DNA of 64,000 nt from Lacrimispora saccharolytica (GCA_016899975.1 JACJJN010000001.1:62001-126000), one strand, 5' to 3'. Shown: positions 18,971 through 28,860, counted from the first letter of the stretch. The notes: a model not told the origin generated them from the sequence alone. A program made the numbers and translations.

Positions 18971-19081
18971 TTTGATTCAATGATGCAGATACTTTTCCTG
19001 ACAGACGGTCAGTATTACTATGGGATCCCGAAAAGCTCCGATGCCCTGGGATCCGAACAAACAGAAAGGAACATCTGCATC

Positions 19082-19741
19082 ATGATGGAACAGGAAAATC
19101 TCACATCAAAAGAAAATATCGTAGAATTAAAGAGCAACATTTACCTTCTGTCCATTATTGGAGAGGTAGAAGGGCATGAAGCACTGGGAGAGCGGGCAAA
19201 GGCCACCAAATATGAGCATATTCTGCCGACTCTCGCACGGGTCGAGGACAACGATGAGATCGACGGGCTTCTGATTCTTCTGAATACCGTAGGCGGAGAT
19301 GTGGAGGCGGGACTTGCCATTGCAGAGATGATCGCTTCCATGCAGAAACCTACGGTATCTCTCGTTCTGGGCGGCGGACACTCCATCGGCGTTCCGCTGG
19401 CGGTCTCCGCCGACTATTCCCTGATCGTTCCAAGCGGTACAATGGTCATCCATCCGGTCCGCACCAACGGAATGTTCATCGGCGTCGCTCAGACCTACCG
19501 GAATATGGAAAAAACCCAGGACCGTATCACCACCTTTGTCTCGGAACATTCCCGGATATCCAAACAACGGCTGGAAGAGCTGATGTTGGACACCAAAACC
19601 CTGGTCAAAGACGTGGGAACCATGCTGGAAGGCCCGCAGGCGGTACAGGAAGGACTGATCGATGAAGTCGGCGGTATTGCACCGGCTCTGAAGAAGCTTC
19701 ATGCCCTGATAAGAAAATATAAGGAAGAGAACGGTAAATGA
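19082..19741 (+). CDS. tepA: ClpP-fold serine protease, TepA-like
   Basis: A 220-residue member of the ClpP/crotonase-fold protease group resembling Bacillus TepA, reported as a translocation-enhancing protein. The catalytic Ser lies in GGGHSIGVP, the His in MVIHPVRT, and NTVGGDVEAGLAIA forms the preceding oxyanion region. The upstream in-frame stretch (18980) is not supported. ATG 19082 or 19085 follows GAAAGGA and gives the expected start. There is no signal peptide. It lies just before uppP and ftsK; in Bacillus tepA is likewise next to ftsK/spoIIIE. Confidence 0.88.
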   Translation: MMEQENLTSKENIVELKSNIYLLSIIGEVEGHEALGERAKATKYEHILPTLARVEDNDEIDGLLILLNTVGGDVEAGLAIAEMIASMQKPTVSLVLGGGHSIGVPLAVSADYSLIVPSGTMVIHPVRTNGMFIGVAQTYRNMEKTQDRITTFVSEHSRISKQRLEELMLDTKTLVKDVGTMLEGPQAVQEGLIDEVGGIAPALKKLHALIRKYKEENGK

Positions 19742-19763
19742 CAAAAATTTAACGCCGTGACAC

Positions 19764-19795
19764 CAACCTCCCCATTGTATTTGGGGAGGTTTTAT
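19764..19795 (+). terminator. Intrinsic terminator after tepA
   Basis: AACCTCCCC pairs with GGGGAGGTT around ATTGTATTT, followed by TTA. The tail is short but the stem is perfect. Confidence 0.65.
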
Positions 19796-19850
19796 GCTAA
19801 AATTAAAAGTCGTAAATTACACCTAAGAGAAAGACAGAGGAATCTTACAT

Positions 19851-20720
19851 ATGTCAATTTTAGAAGCTGTCCTGCTGGGTATCATCCAGGGTATAACCGA
19901 ATTTCTCCCGGTGAGCAGTTCCGCGCACCTGGTTCTTGCTCAGCAGCTATTGAATATACAGAACAACCAGACCATTCTGTTTGACGTGGCTCTTCATATG
20001 GGTACGCTCGTCGCAGTCTTTCTGGTATTTCGCAAAGATATCCGCAGGGTTGTTTTATCCCTGTTCGGAATTCTTCAGGATCTGATCCATAATTTAAAGC
20101 TGAAGTTTCGCCACCGGCATTCCATGGAGGAAGTCCCCTACCGGAAGATTCTCTCCACGAACTACCGGAATCTTGCTTTTCTGCTTGTGATCACCACAAT
20201 TCCTACGGCTGTGATCGGATGGCTGATGCGCGATATTGCGTTTCTTGCCTTTGATTCCCTTCTGATGCCGGGCGTTCTTTTTTTCATCACAGCAGTCATG
20301 CTTCTGGTAGCGGATATGGTTCCCAGAGGAGAGAAAATACCAAAAAACATGAAGCCTGGGGATGCACTGATCGCCGGTATTTTTCAAGGTTTTTCCGTAC
20401 TGCCGGGAATTTCCAGATTCGGTACCGGCCTGTCCGCATGTCTTCTGGCAGGTCTCGGCCGCAAATTTGCAGTCAAATATTCCATGCTCATGTCCGTGCC
20501 GGCAATCATCGGCGGTATGATCCTGGAAATCACAAAGGTCAGCGAACCGCTTTCGGTGGGACCCGGACCTTATATCACAGCCATCCTGGTTTCCGGTATC
20601 GTCGGATACTTTACGATCCGCGTCATGCTCCGGATCGTCACCAGGATCAAATTAAAAGTTTTTGCTTTATATTGTGTAATCATCGGTATTATTTTTATTG
20701 CCGTTAATTTTGCACTGTAA
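19851..20720 (+). CDS. uppP: Undecaprenyl-diphosphatase family protein (UppP/BacA paralogue 1)
   Basis: A 289-residue polytopic membrane protein that would recycle undecaprenyl pyrophosphate for cell-wall synthesis. Motif 1 is GIIQGITEFLPVSSSAHL. Motif 2 reads PGISRFGTG, where the usual PG-x-SRSG-x-T has Phe in place of the second Ser and Gly-Leu-Ser after the Thr. A second paralogue at 46057-46905 has the classical PGTSRSGAT. A loop insertion near residues 70-100 is charged. This copy may therefore have altered activity or specificity. Confidence 0.88.
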   Translation: MSILEAVLLGIIQGITEFLPVSSSAHLVLAQQLLNIQNNQTILFDVALHMGTLVAVFLVFRKDIRRVVLSLFGILQDLIHNLKLKFRHRHSMEEVPYRKILSTNYRNLAFLLVITTIPTAVIGWLMRDIAFLAFDSLLMPGVLFFITAVMLLVADMVPRGEKIPKNMKPGDALIAGIFQGFSVLPGISRFGTGLSACLLAGLGRKFAVKYSMLMSVPAIIGGMILEITKVSEPLSVGPGPYITAILVSGIVGYFTIRVMLRIVTRIKLKVFALYCVIIGIIFIAVNFAL

Positions 20721-20750
20721 AGACGGAACGATAAGGGGAGGAACGTCTGC

Positions 20751-23270
20751 ATGGCAAATGCAACTAAAAATAAATCTGCCGGATCCAAAACCGGCACTGC
20801 ACGAAAAACAACGGCAGCAAAGAAAACCACAACAAAGAAAAAAACAACCACTTCCGGAAAAAGACGCGGCCGTCCGCCGAAGAAACAGCCGTCGGACGGC
20901 ATCCGTGTGGAAATCGTCCTTCTGACAGTCCTTGCCGTTTCCATCCTTCTGATGCTGAGCAATTTCGGCGTGGGAGGAATTGTAGGCAACGCAGTCAGCG
21001 ATTTCTTTTTCGGGCTTTTCGGAATTTCCGCATGGATCTTTCCGATTCTTCTGTTTGCTCTGACGGCATTTTATATCGCCAACAAGAAGAATTCTCTGGT
21101 CATCTGGAAGCTTTCCGGGTGCATCGCATGTTTTCTTCTGTTCTGCGCCTTTATGCAGCTGCTGACATCTGGTTACAGCGATACCACAAGGGTCCTGGAC
21201 TATTACACTGACAGTGTCTATGATCATCTGGGAGGTGGTCTGTTCGGCGGGATCCTCGTACGGATTTTCGGTGCTGCCTTTGGAGCAATCGGCGCTTATG
21301 TGATCGTTATCATCGGAATCATCATTTCCGCGATCATCATGACACAGCGGCCGGTTCTTCGCAATCTTCATGAGGGAAGCAGCCGTGTCTGGAACTCTGC
21401 AAAAGAGCAGAGACGTCAGGCGGTACAGCGGAAACAGGAGGATCATAAAAAACGTGCCGCCCGTGTGGCTGAAGAGGACCTGTCCGAGGAAGACGAGGAA
21501 CCTGTATCCTCTTTTTCGAAACAAAACGCTTCAAAAAAGAAACGGGCTTTCTTTGACTTTAACCTGAAAGAAGAGGAAAAAACACACCAGATGGCGCTGC
21601 CGGAACTGTCCATTCACCGGGCATCTGAAGAGGAAGCGGCAGATTCCGCGGAAACCGCCGCGGCAGAGGAACCGGAAAATATCCCTGCTCCTTCCAGCCG
21701 GGGAAAGCATCTGAATCCAAAATCTTCCCTCGGGGAGATTGCGGACAGCGTCTCCAGCATCCGGCAGGAAATCAGCGGCAATTCCGCGCCGAAAAAAAGT
21801 GTATATAAATTTCCGCCCCTGTCCCTTCTGAAGAAAGGGGACCGCAAAATCTCCGGAGACTCCGACGCTCATCTGCGGGAGACTGCCCACAAGCTGGAAC
21901 AGACGCTCCGGAACTTCGGAGTAAACGTGACCGTCACCAATGTGAGCTGCGGTCCGACTGTCACCCGATACGAGCTTCTGCCGGAACAGGGCGTCAAGGT
22001 CAGCAAGATCGTCAGTCTGACGGACGACATCAAACTGAACCTGGCTGCGGCGGACATCCGTATTGAGGCCCCGATCCCGGGAAAAGCGGCAGTGGGAATC
22101 GAAGTTCCCAACGCCACCAATACCCCGGTCATGCTGCGGGATCTGCTGGAGTCCCAGACGTTTAAAAAGCATCCGTCCAACATTGCCTTCGCGGTTGGGA
22201 AAGATATTGCAGGTCAGCCTGTGGTCACAGATATCGCTAAGATGCCTCATCTGCTGATCGCCGGCGCAACAGGCTCCGGTAAATCTGTCTGCATCAACAC
22301 GTTGATCATGAGTATCCTGTACAAGGCAAAGCCGGAGGATGTCCGTCTGATCATGATTGATCCAAAAGTGGTGGAACTTTCCGTATACAACGGGATCCCG
22401 CATCTGCTGATCCCGGTTGTGACCGATCCGAAGAAGGCTTCCGGCGCGCTGAACTGGGCAGTTTCGGAGATGACCGACCGCTACAACAAATTTGCGGAAT
22501 ATAACGTCCGCGATATCCGCGGATACAATGCCAAAATCGAACAGTCAAAATTTTCGGGCGGTTCCGATGCTCCGGAAAAAATGCCTCAGATCGTTATCAT
22601 CGTCGACGAGCTTGCAGACCTTATGATGGTCGCTCCCGGCGAGGTCGAGGACGCGATCTGCCGCCTGGCACAGCTTGCCCGTGCCGCCGGCATCCACCTG
22701 ATCATCGCGACCCAGAGACCGTCCGTCAATGTCATTACAGGGCTGATCAAAGCCAATATGCCGTCCCGGATCGCCTTTTCTGTTTCCTCCGGCGTGGACA
22801 GCCGTACCATCCTGGATATGAACGGAGCAGAAAAGCTGCTGGGCAAAGGTGATATGCTTTTCAAACCTCAGGATTATCAGAAACCAGCCCGTCTGCAGGG
22901 CGCATTCGTCTCTGATAAGGAAGTTTCAGATGTCGTCGCTTTCCTGAAAGAACATATCGGGGAAGCTGCCTATAATCCGGAAATGGAGCAGAAGATCAAC
23001 AACAGCGTTGCCGAATCCACGGCAGCTGCCGCCGGACACGGCGAAGATCAGGATGCCTACTTCGCGGATGCCGGAAAATTCATCATCGAGAAGGACAAGG
23101 CATCCATCGGAATGCTCCAGAGAGTCTTCAAGATCGGTTTCAACCGTGCCGCCCGGATCATGGACCAGCTCTGTGAAGCCGGAGTCGTCGGAGAAGAAGA
23201 GGGTACAAAACCCCGTAAGATCCTCATGACGATGGAACAGTTTGAACAGTATCTGGAATCACGATACTAA
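20751..23270 (+). CDS. ftsK: FtsK/SpoIIIE family DNA translocase
   Basis: An 839-residue septal DNA pump. A Lys-rich N-terminus (about 1-45) is followed by four membrane segments (to about 205), a charged linker (to about 380), the alpha/beta motor with Walker A GATGSGKSVCIN and Walker B VIIVDELADLM, and a C-terminal winged-helix gamma domain ending MEQFEQYLESRY that reads polar sequences. It moves chromosome ends across the septum and activates Xer recombination at dif. A XerS-like gene and a candidate dif site lie about 7-8 kb away. In sporulating relatives it may serve as SpoIIIE. Confidence 0.96.
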   Translation: MANATKNKSAGSKTGTARKTTAAKKTTTKKKTTTSGKRRGRPPKKQPSDGIRVEIVLLTVLAVSILLMLSNFGVGGIVGNAVSDFFFGLFGISAWIFPILLFALTAFYIANKKNSLVIWKLSGCIACFLLFCAFMQLLTSGYSDTTRVLDYYTDSVYDHLGGGLFGGILVRIFGAAFGAIGAYVIVIIGIIISAIIMTQRPVLRNLHEGSSRVWNSAKEQRRQAVQRKQEDHKKRAARVAEEDLSEEDEEPVSSFSKQNASKKKRAFFDFNLKEEEKTHQMALPELSIHRASEEEAADSAETAAAEEPENIPAPSSRGKHLNPKSSLGEIADSVSSIRQEISGNSAPKKSVYKFPPLSLLKKGDRKISGDSDAHLRETAHKLEQTLRNFGVNVTVTNVSCGPTVTRYELLPEQGVKVSKIVSLTDDIKLNLAAADIRIEAPIPGKAAVGIEVPNATNTPVMLRDLLESQTFKKHPSNIAFAVGKDIAGQPVVTDIAKMPHLLIAGATGSGKSVCINTLIMSILYKAKPEDVRLIMIDPKVVELSVYNGIPHLLIPVVTDPKKASGALNWAVSEMTDRYNKFAEYNVRDIRGYNAKIEQSKFSGGSDAPEKMPQIVIIVDELADLMMVAPGEVEDAICRLAQLARAAGIHLIIATQRPSVNVITGLIKANMPSRIAFSVSSGVDSRTILDMNGAEKLLGKGDMLFKPQDYQKPARLQGAFVSDKEVSDVVAFLKEHIGEAAYNPEMEQKINNSVAESTAAAAGHGEDQDAYFADAGKFIIEKDKASIGMLQRVFKIGFNRAARIMDQLCEAGVVGEEEGTKPRKILMTMEQFEQYLESRY

Positions 23271-23359
23271 CATACTGCCCCGGAACGTATTTTCAGGCAT
23301 GCCGCCTGTGGATACGCTATGTGACAGTGTGTTAAAATAAATCATTTTAGGAGGACATT

Positions 23360-24247
23360 ATGTACAAAATTGTAAAAGCGGAAAAACTCGCTGCTAACAT
23401 TTTTCTCATGGAAGTAGAAGCGCCGCGGGTTGCAAAGCACTGTCTGCCAGGACAGTTCGTCATCGTCAAGATGGACGAAGAAGGGGAACGCATTCCTCTG
23501 ACTATCTGCGATTACAGCAGAGAAAAAGGTACGATTACCATTGTTTTCCAACCCATCGGTGAATCCACAATGCGTATGGCTGAGCTGAAGGAAGGCGACG
23601 CATTCATGGACTTTGTAGGCCCTCTGGGACAGCCGTCCGAATTCTGCAAAGAAGATCTGGACGAACTGAAAAAGAAAAAAATCGTGTTTGTTGCCGGCGG
23701 CGTCGGAACCGCTCCGGTTTATCCTCAGGCGAAATGGCTCCATGAGCACGGCATCGAAGCAGATGTCATCATCGGCGCAAGAAATAAAGACCTGATCATC
23801 CTGGAAGATGAGTTCAAGCAGGTCTGCAACCTGTATATCACCACAGACGACGGTTCCTACATCCGCAAAGGTATGGGTACTGATGTGCTCCGCGATCTGG
23901 TAGAAAACCAGGGCAAACACTATGACGTCTGTGTAGCGATCGGTCCTATGATCATGATGAAATTTGTCTGTCTGCTGACAAAAGAACTGGGCATCCACAC
24001 CATCGTCAGCATGAACCCGATCATGGTAGACGGAACCGGCATGTGCGGCGCCTGCCGTGTGACCGTAGGCGGAGAAGTGAAATTTGCCTGCGTGGATGGT
24101 CCTGAATTTGACGGACATCTGATCAACTTCGACGAGGCAATGAAGCGTCAGCAGATGTACAAGACAGAAGAAGGACGTGCGATCCTGAGATTAAAAGAAG
24201 GCGACACGCATCACGGCGGATGCGGACATTGCGGAGGTGACAAATAA
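23360..24247 (+). CDS. nfnA: NADH-dependent ferredoxin:NADP+ oxidoreductase, small subunit
   Basis: A 295-residue flavoprotein with an FAD domain (PLTICDYSREKG), an NAD-binding domain (FVAGGVGTAPVYP) and a [2Fe-2S] motif DGTGMCGACRVTVGGEVKFAC near residues 220-240. The C-terminus ends GGCGHCGG. Together with the next gene it forms the electron-bifurcating NfnAB complex. It is often mis-annotated as a sulfide dehydrogenase or dihydroorotate dehydrogenase subunit. It overlaps nfnB by one base. Confidence 0.93.
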   Translation: MYKIVKAEKLAANIFLMEVEAPRVAKHCLPGQFVIVKMDEEGERIPLTICDYSREKGTITIVFQPIGESTMRMAELKEGDAFMDFVGPLGQPSEFCKEDLDELKKKKIVFVAGGVGTAPVYPQAKWLHEHGIEADVIIGARNKDLIILEDEFKQVCNLYITTDDGSYIRKGMGTDVLRDLVENQGKHYDVCVAIGPMIMMKFVCLLTKELGIHTIVSMNPIMVDGTGMCGACRVTVGGEVKFACVDGPEFDGHLINFDEAMKRQQMYKTEEGRAILRLKEGDTHHGGCGHCGGDK

Positions 24248-25641
24248 TGGCAAAAGGATTAACAAGAGTACCGGTTCGTGAGCAGGATCCAAAGGTACGT
24301 GCGACAAATTTTGACGAGGTATGTCTCGGATATAATAAAGAAGAGGCGATGGAAGAGGCTTCCCGCTGCCTGAATTGTAAAAATGCAAAATGTATCACCG
24401 GCTGCCCGGTAAACATTGATATCCCTGGATTCATCTCCCAGGTAAAAGAAGGAAACATCGAAGAAGCTTATAAGATCATCGGAGAGTCCAGCGCCCTTCC
24501 GGCAGTCTGCGGACGTGTCTGCCCGCAGGAAAGCCAGTGCGAAGGAAAATGTATCCGCGGTATCAAAGGTGACCCGGTTTCCATCGGAAAACTGGAGCGT
24601 TTCGTTGCGGACTGGGCGAAAGAGAACGGGATCAAACCGGCTGCTCCCACGGAAAAGAACGGACACAAAGTCGCTGTCATCGGTTCCGGTCCTGCAGGCC
24701 TTACCTGTGCCGGCGATCTGGCACGTCTGGGCTATGACGTAACCATCTTTGAAGCGCTGCACAAAGCCGGCGGTGTTCTGAGCTACGGAATTCCGGAGTT
24801 CCGTCTTCCGAAGGATAAAGTCGTTGCAGAAGAGATCGAGAACGTAAAATCTCTCGGCGTAAAAATCGAAACCAATGTCATCATCGGAAAATCCGTGACC
24901 ATCGACGAACTGATGCAGGAGGAAGGCTTTGAGGCTGTCTTCATCGGTTCCGGCGCAGGTCTTCCGATGTTCATGGGAATCCCGGGAGAACAGGCAAACG
25001 GCGTATTCTCCGCAAATGAATATCTGACCAGAAACAACCTGATGAAAGCATACCGCGAGGACTATGATACCCCGATCGCTCACGGCAAAAAAGTCGCTGT
25101 TGTCGGCGGCGGAAACGTGGCAATGGATGCTGCGAGAACTGCCCTGCGTCTTGGCGCGGAAGTACATATCATCTACCGCCGTTCCGAGGCTGAGCTTCCG
25201 GCGCGTGTGGAAGAAGTACATCACGCAAAAGAAGAAGGCGTTATCTTTGACCTTCTGACGAATCCGGTAGAGATCCTTGTAGACGAAAACGACTGGGTAA
25301 CCGGTATCCGCTGCATCCGCATGGAGCTTGGCGAGCCGGATGCTTCCGGAAGAAGACGTCCGGTAGAGATCCCAGGTTCCGAATTTGAGATTGAAGTGGA
25401 CACCGTCATCATGTCTCTGGGAACTTCTCCGAATCCGCTGATCTCCTCCACCACCTATGGACTGGATGTGAACAGAAGAAAATGTATCATCGCAGATGAA
25501 GAGTTCGGAAAGACCTCCAAAGAAGGCGTATATGCCGGCGGAGACGCAGTAACAGGAGCCGCTACCGTTATCCTGGCAATGGGCGCAGGAAAAGCCGGAG
25601 CAAAAGGTATCCACGAATATATCATGGGAAAACAGGAGTAA
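24247..25641 (+). CDS. nfnB: NADH-dependent ferredoxin:NADP+ oxidoreductase, large subunit (GltA-like)
   Basis: A 464-residue flavoprotein. The N-terminal region has Cys motifs for [4Fe-4S] clusters (CLNCKNAKCITGCPV and CGRVCPQESQCEGKC), followed by an FAD motif GSGPAGLTCAGDLA and an NADP motif GGGNVAMDAARTALRLG. It is routinely labelled glutamate synthase small subunit, but no large glutamate synthase gene is adjacent and nfnA is fused end-to-start with it. The bifurcating NfnB role is therefore favoured. Confidence 0.93.
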   Translation: MAKGLTRVPVREQDPKVRATNFDEVCLGYNKEEAMEEASRCLNCKNAKCITGCPVNIDIPGFISQVKEGNIEEAYKIIGESSALPAVCGRVCPQESQCEGKCIRGIKGDPVSIGKLERFVADWAKENGIKPAAPTEKNGHKVAVIGSGPAGLTCAGDLARLGYDVTIFEALHKAGGVLSYGIPEFRLPKDKVVAEEIENVKSLGVKIETNVIIGKSVTIDELMQEEGFEAVFIGSGAGLPMFMGIPGEQANGVFSANEYLTRNNLMKAYREDYDTPIAHGKKVAVVGGGNVAMDAARTALRLGAEVHIIYRRSEAELPARVEEVHHAKEEGVIFDLLTNPVEILVDENDWVTGIRCIRMELGEPDASGRRRPVEIPGSEFEIEVDTVIMSLGTSPNPLISSTTYGLDVNRRKCIIADEEFGKTSKEGVYAGGDAVTGAATVILAMGAGKAGAKGIHEYIMGKQE

Positions 25642-25646
25642 CCTCT

Positions 25647-25949
25647 ATGGTACATCATATTGTGATGTGGAACTTCCGTCCGGAGGTTCCCGAAGAAGAA
25701 AAAAGCGATCGTATGAAAGAGATGGCGGAACACCTGGAAAGCCTGGTAGGCAAGGTTCCGGGGCTCCTTACCGCAAGATTCGTACCGGCTCCGCTGTCTT
25801 CCAGCACTCATGACATGGCGCTAGTGACAACGCTGGAGAAACCGGAGGATGTGGCAGTCTACGGCAGCCATCCGGAACATGTAAAAGTCGCTGACACCTA
25901 TGTAAGGCCTTTCGTCTGCGACCGTGCCTGCCTGGACTATGAAGAATAG
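25647..25949 (+). CDS. Dabb (stress-responsive A/B barrel) domain protein
   Basis: A 100-residue dimeric alpha/beta barrel protein starting MVHHIVMWNF, with the HPEHVKVADTYVRPF tail typical of the family. Function is unknown in bacteria. It begins five bases after nfnB, with the RBS inside the nfnB stop region, so it is cotranscribed. Confidence 0.9.
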   Translation: MVHHIVMWNFRPEVPEEEKSDRMKEMAEHLESLVGKVPGLLTARFVPAPLSSSTHDMALVTTLEKPEDVAVYGSHPEHVKVADTYVRPFVCDRACLDYEE

Positions 25950-25995
25950 TCTCTGGATATGATCGTTTGAAAATGACAGAATACGTGTAAAAAAA

Positions 25996-26092
25996 GCCGG
26001 ATTTACAGCGGAAAAGCAGGCGTGTGCCGCCGCGTAATCGTCAGACAGCTGAACGGTTACGCCACCGCTGCAGATCCGGCACTTTTCTTTTC
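25996..26092 (+). terminator. Long terminator hairpin holding a dispersed palindromic unit
   Basis: GCCGGAT-T-T-A-CAGCGG at the left pairs with CCGCTG-C-A-GATCCGGC at the right, then ACTTTTCTTTT. Its loop contains 26034-26060, an imperfect GTAAT...GTTAC palindrome related to units at 28044-28073 and 51784-51811. Confidence 0.6.
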
Positions 26093-26158
26093 TTGCCAGT
26101 CATTCTTTTCGCTGCAGCTATTGCTTTGCTACCGTACTTACCGAAAGGAGAGGATCCA

Positions 26159-26638
26159 TTGAAAATTACACTGCTCACAGTTGGAAAAATCAAGGAAAAA
26201 TATCTGAAAGACGCGATTTCGGAATATGACAAACGCCTTGGACGCTACTGTAAACTTGAGATCATCGAAGTCGCCGATGAAAAAACCCCGGATGCAGCCA
26301 GCCCTGCCGTGGAACAGGCGATCCGCCAGAAAGAAGGAGAGCGGCTCTTAAAACACATCCGGGACGACGCCTATGTGATCACACTGGAAATCGACGGTCA
26401 TATGCTGGACTCTGTAACCTTTGCCCGAAAGATCGAACAGCTGGGAATTCAGGGAAAGAGCCATCTGATGTTTGTGATCGGAGGCTCCATCGGCCTTGGA
26501 GACAATGTGCTTCAAAGATCTGATTACGCGCTGAGTTTTTCGAAAATGACCTTTCCTCACCAGCTGATGCGGGTGATCTTGCTGGAACAGATCTATCGCG
26601 GATACCGGATCATCGAGGGAGCGCCGTATCACAAATAA
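26159..26638 (+). CDS. rlmH: 23S rRNA (pseudouridine1915-N3)-methyltransferase RlmH
   Basis: A 159-residue SPOUT-knot methyltransferase modifying helix 69 of 23S rRNA. It begins [20 protein letters not shown] and has [14 protein letters not shown] (SAM-binding knot) and [25 protein letters not shown]. It ends at the expected HK. TTG 26159 follows AAAGGAGAGG, and the upstream in-frame extension is rejected. The next gene, on the opposite strand, stops only five bases away. Confidence 0.96.
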   Translation: MKITLLTVGKIKEKYLKDAISEYDKRLGRYCKLEIIEVADEKTPDAASPAVEQAIRQKEGERLLKHIRDDAYVITLEIDGHMLDSVTFARKIEQLGIQGKSHLMFVIGGSIGLGDNVLQRSDYALSFSKMTFPHQLMRVILLEQIYRGYRIIEGAPYHK

Positions 26639-26642
26639 TGGA

Positions 26643-27923
26643 CTACAGGATATCCTCGTTTTTTATCCGGCTCATCCGGCTGCGGAAGGAAAGGATGACC
26701 GGCACCATAAAGGCTGCCACCAGCCCGCCGGCAAATCCGTTATTGTACAGATTCATCCCACTGTACACAATCCCCACATTCAACGCAACGGAGGAATGCA
26801 GGAAACCCGCCACAAGGCCTGCAAAAACGCCAAATTCCCCGGCAATGGGCGCCAGGGTCGTAGAAAACAGCAAGGCAAGCAGAGGCGCCGGTTCGTTGAT
26901 GGACCAGTGCTTTGTCAGACTTGCCAGGTACACCCCGATCATGATCGGTGCAATATTTCTCAGATGCTTTTCGGTAGAGGAAAATCCAACGATCGTAAAA
27001 ATCCCCCCGATGGTCGGTCCGTTCAGATCGCCGCCCACAGCCAGCACAAAACCTGTGGCGAACAGACCGTTGACTCCCATATTGAAAAGAACCGCATAAT
27101 CCCCGTAGTCTTTCCAGTAATCCGTTCCTCCGATTCCGGAGCATTTCAGGATCTGCCAATATTTTTTCAGAACGCATGTCTTTTCCCTTGCCAGCGCAAA
27201 TACGATCATTCCCACAAAAAACACGCTCAAAAGGATACCGAACAATGTATTGTGACTTTCATCCCAGATCAAGCGGGATTCTACCGTGATCCCAAAAGAT
27301 TTGAACAGAGAAATGACCACCGTCGCAATGATACCGGCGGAGAACCCGACATTGTATAAAGAATAGCCTTTATGAATATCGCGGACATGAGCGGAGAGGG
27401 GCGGAAGGACAAATCCGATACAGATCCCCACAACAACGCTCAGGACAAGCCTGCCCGCCAACGGAAGATGCCCGATCTGCATCACCTGGGTAATGATCGG
27501 TGAAAGACTGGTGCCGTAGAGGCCAACATACAGGTGGTTCCGGATGGAAACTCTGTGGCAGCGTGCATACAGGAACACACCAAACAGAATCGCCCAGATA
27601 TTCAACAGATTTTTTCCGAACAGAGAGAAGCCGAAGAGCAGACAGCAGGAAGTGATCGTGTGACCGTCAAACTCCATTCGGATACAGTAAAGAAACACCA
27701 GAAGGATCAGAGTGATCGTTCCTGCATTAAAAAAAGCCGCACCTACTCCACCGACTACAAAGTAATCGGTGATCAGAAAGTCCGGCTCACGAAGGATGGC
27801 AATCAGCCCGCTGAAAATCTCATCCACAGGCTGACAAAACAACCCCGCGATCATAAAATAAACTGGCATTACCGCCAGCAGAAGGTATTTTCCCCGATAC
27901 GGTAAAGGTTCTTTCGTTTTCAC
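26643..27923 (-). CDS. DUF1576 polytopic membrane protein
   Basis: A 426-residue membrane protein with about eleven or twelve hydrophobic segments. The repeated motifs GYSLYNVGFSAGIIA and GMNLYNNGFAGGLVA in the two halves suggest an inverted or tandem duplication. It matches the DUF1576 family, whose substrate is unknown. It is monocistronic, convergent with rlmH, with only four bases between their stops. Confidence 0.85.
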   Translation of the reverse strand: MKTKEPLPYRGKYLLLAVMPVYFMIAGLFCQPVDEIFSGLIAILREPDFLITDYFVVGGVGAAFFNAGTITLILLVFLYCIRMEFDGHTITSCCLLFGFSLFGKNLLNIWAILFGVFLYARCHRVSIRNHLYVGLYGTSLSPIITQVMQIGHLPLAGRLVLSVVVGICIGFVLPPLSAHVRDIHKGYSLYNVGFSAGIIATVVISLFKSFGITVESRLIWDESHNTLFGILLSVFFVGMIVFALAREKTCVLKKYWQILKCSGIGGTDYWKDYGDYAVLFNMGVNGLFATGFVLAVGGDLNGPTIGGIFTIVGFSSTEKHLRNIAPIMIGVYLASLTKHWSINEPAPLLALLFSTTLAPIAGEFGVFAGLVAGFLHSSVALNVGIVYSGMNLYNNGFAGGLVAAFMVPVILSFRSRMSRIKNEDIL

Positions 27924-28043
27924 CTGTTCCCCTCTTCTATGTACGAATTTTTCATGGTTTGTCCACTTTGTTTCTCATTTCTTTCATCATACCACAGAAG
28001 CGGGAGAACAGGCAACTGAAATTGTCCCTCCTTATGCCTGTGA

Positions 28044-28073
28044 AGCAATCGTTCAGCCAGATGAACTGTTATG
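28044..28073. repeat. Dispersed palindromic unit, copy 2
   Basis: CGTTCAGCCAGATGAACTGT is an imperfect version of the perfect palindrome at 51784-51811. It lies between the DUF1576 and ttcA genes. Confidence 0.5.
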
Positions 28074-28080
28074 TGTATTT

Positions 28081-28815
28081 TCATCGTCTGTGGGGAACCC
28101 GTTCCGGCCAGCCGGAAATCTTGCCGTTCAGGACAGCAGAAAACATCCGTTCTTTAACGCCCGGATTTTCACGGTTCAGCTGGGCAAGCAGTTCTTTGAC
28201 ATATTGCCGTTTCGTATATCCGTCCGCCGGACACGGGCTTTTTTCCACCGGAAGCTGATACTTGTTTCTGAATCCAATCACATCCGCTTCGTCCACGAAC
28301 ATCATCGGGCGTATCACCGTCAGATCCATCCGGTCCAGATAGGTTCTCGGAGAGAAGGAGTGAAAACGTCCCTCATAGATCAGTGACATCAGCATCGTCT
28401 CCACAATATCATCCTTGTGGTGCGCGTAAGCGACCTTGTTGCAGCCCCGTTCTTTGATCGCCTGGTTCAGAGCTCCCTTGCGCATTTTTGCACACAGAGA
28501 ACAGGGATTGGTTTCCTTCCTTTCATCAAAAATAATCTGAGCAATCTCTGTCCGGACGATAGTATAGGGAACCTCCAGTTCCCTGCACAGCGCCTCGATA
28601 CGGCTCAGATCAAAGCCTTGGAACCCCAGGTCTACGGTAATGGCCTCCAGTTCAAAATGCTTCGGATAGAACCTTTTCAGACCGTGCAGCGCGTAAAGCA
28701 GCGTCAGGGAATCCTTTCCGCCGGAGATTCCCACCGCGATCCGATCCCCTTCCTCGATCATCTGATATTCATCTACGGCTTTTCTTGTATAGCTTAAAAG
28801 CTGCTGAAGTTTCAT
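28081..28815 (-). CDS. ttcA: TtcA-family tRNA thiolation / PP-loop ATPase
   Basis: A 244-residue adenine-nucleotide alpha-hydrolase with the PP-loop VGISGGKDSL near residue 30, the CxxC pair NPCSLCAKMR near 110 and a later Cys in KSPCPADG. These are the TtcA cluster ligands. TtcA makes 2-thiocytidine at tRNA position 32; Firmicutes homologues may thiolate other tRNAs. A consensus promoter precedes it, divergent from that of dtd. Confidence 0.87.
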   Translation of the reverse strand: MKLQQLLSYTRKAVDEYQMIEEGDRIAVGISGGKDSLTLLYALHGLKRFYPKHFELEAITVDLGFQGFDLSRIEALCRELEVPYTIVRTEIAQIIFDERKETNPCSLCAKMRKGALNQAIKERGCNKVAYAHHKDDIVETMLMSLIYEGRFHSFSPRTYLDRMDLTVIRPMMFVDEADVIGFRNKYQLPVEKSPCPADGYTKRQYVKELLAQLNRENPGVKERMFSAVLNGKISGWPERVPHRR

Positions 28816-28860
28816 AAAATTTTCTCCAATCTAGTTAAAATATAAAAACATGTACGGTTT

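Noticed and set aside
24247-25641. Glutamate synthase small subunit.
   Set aside because: No large GltB subunit is adjacent and the gene is fused in register with nfnA; NfnB fits better.
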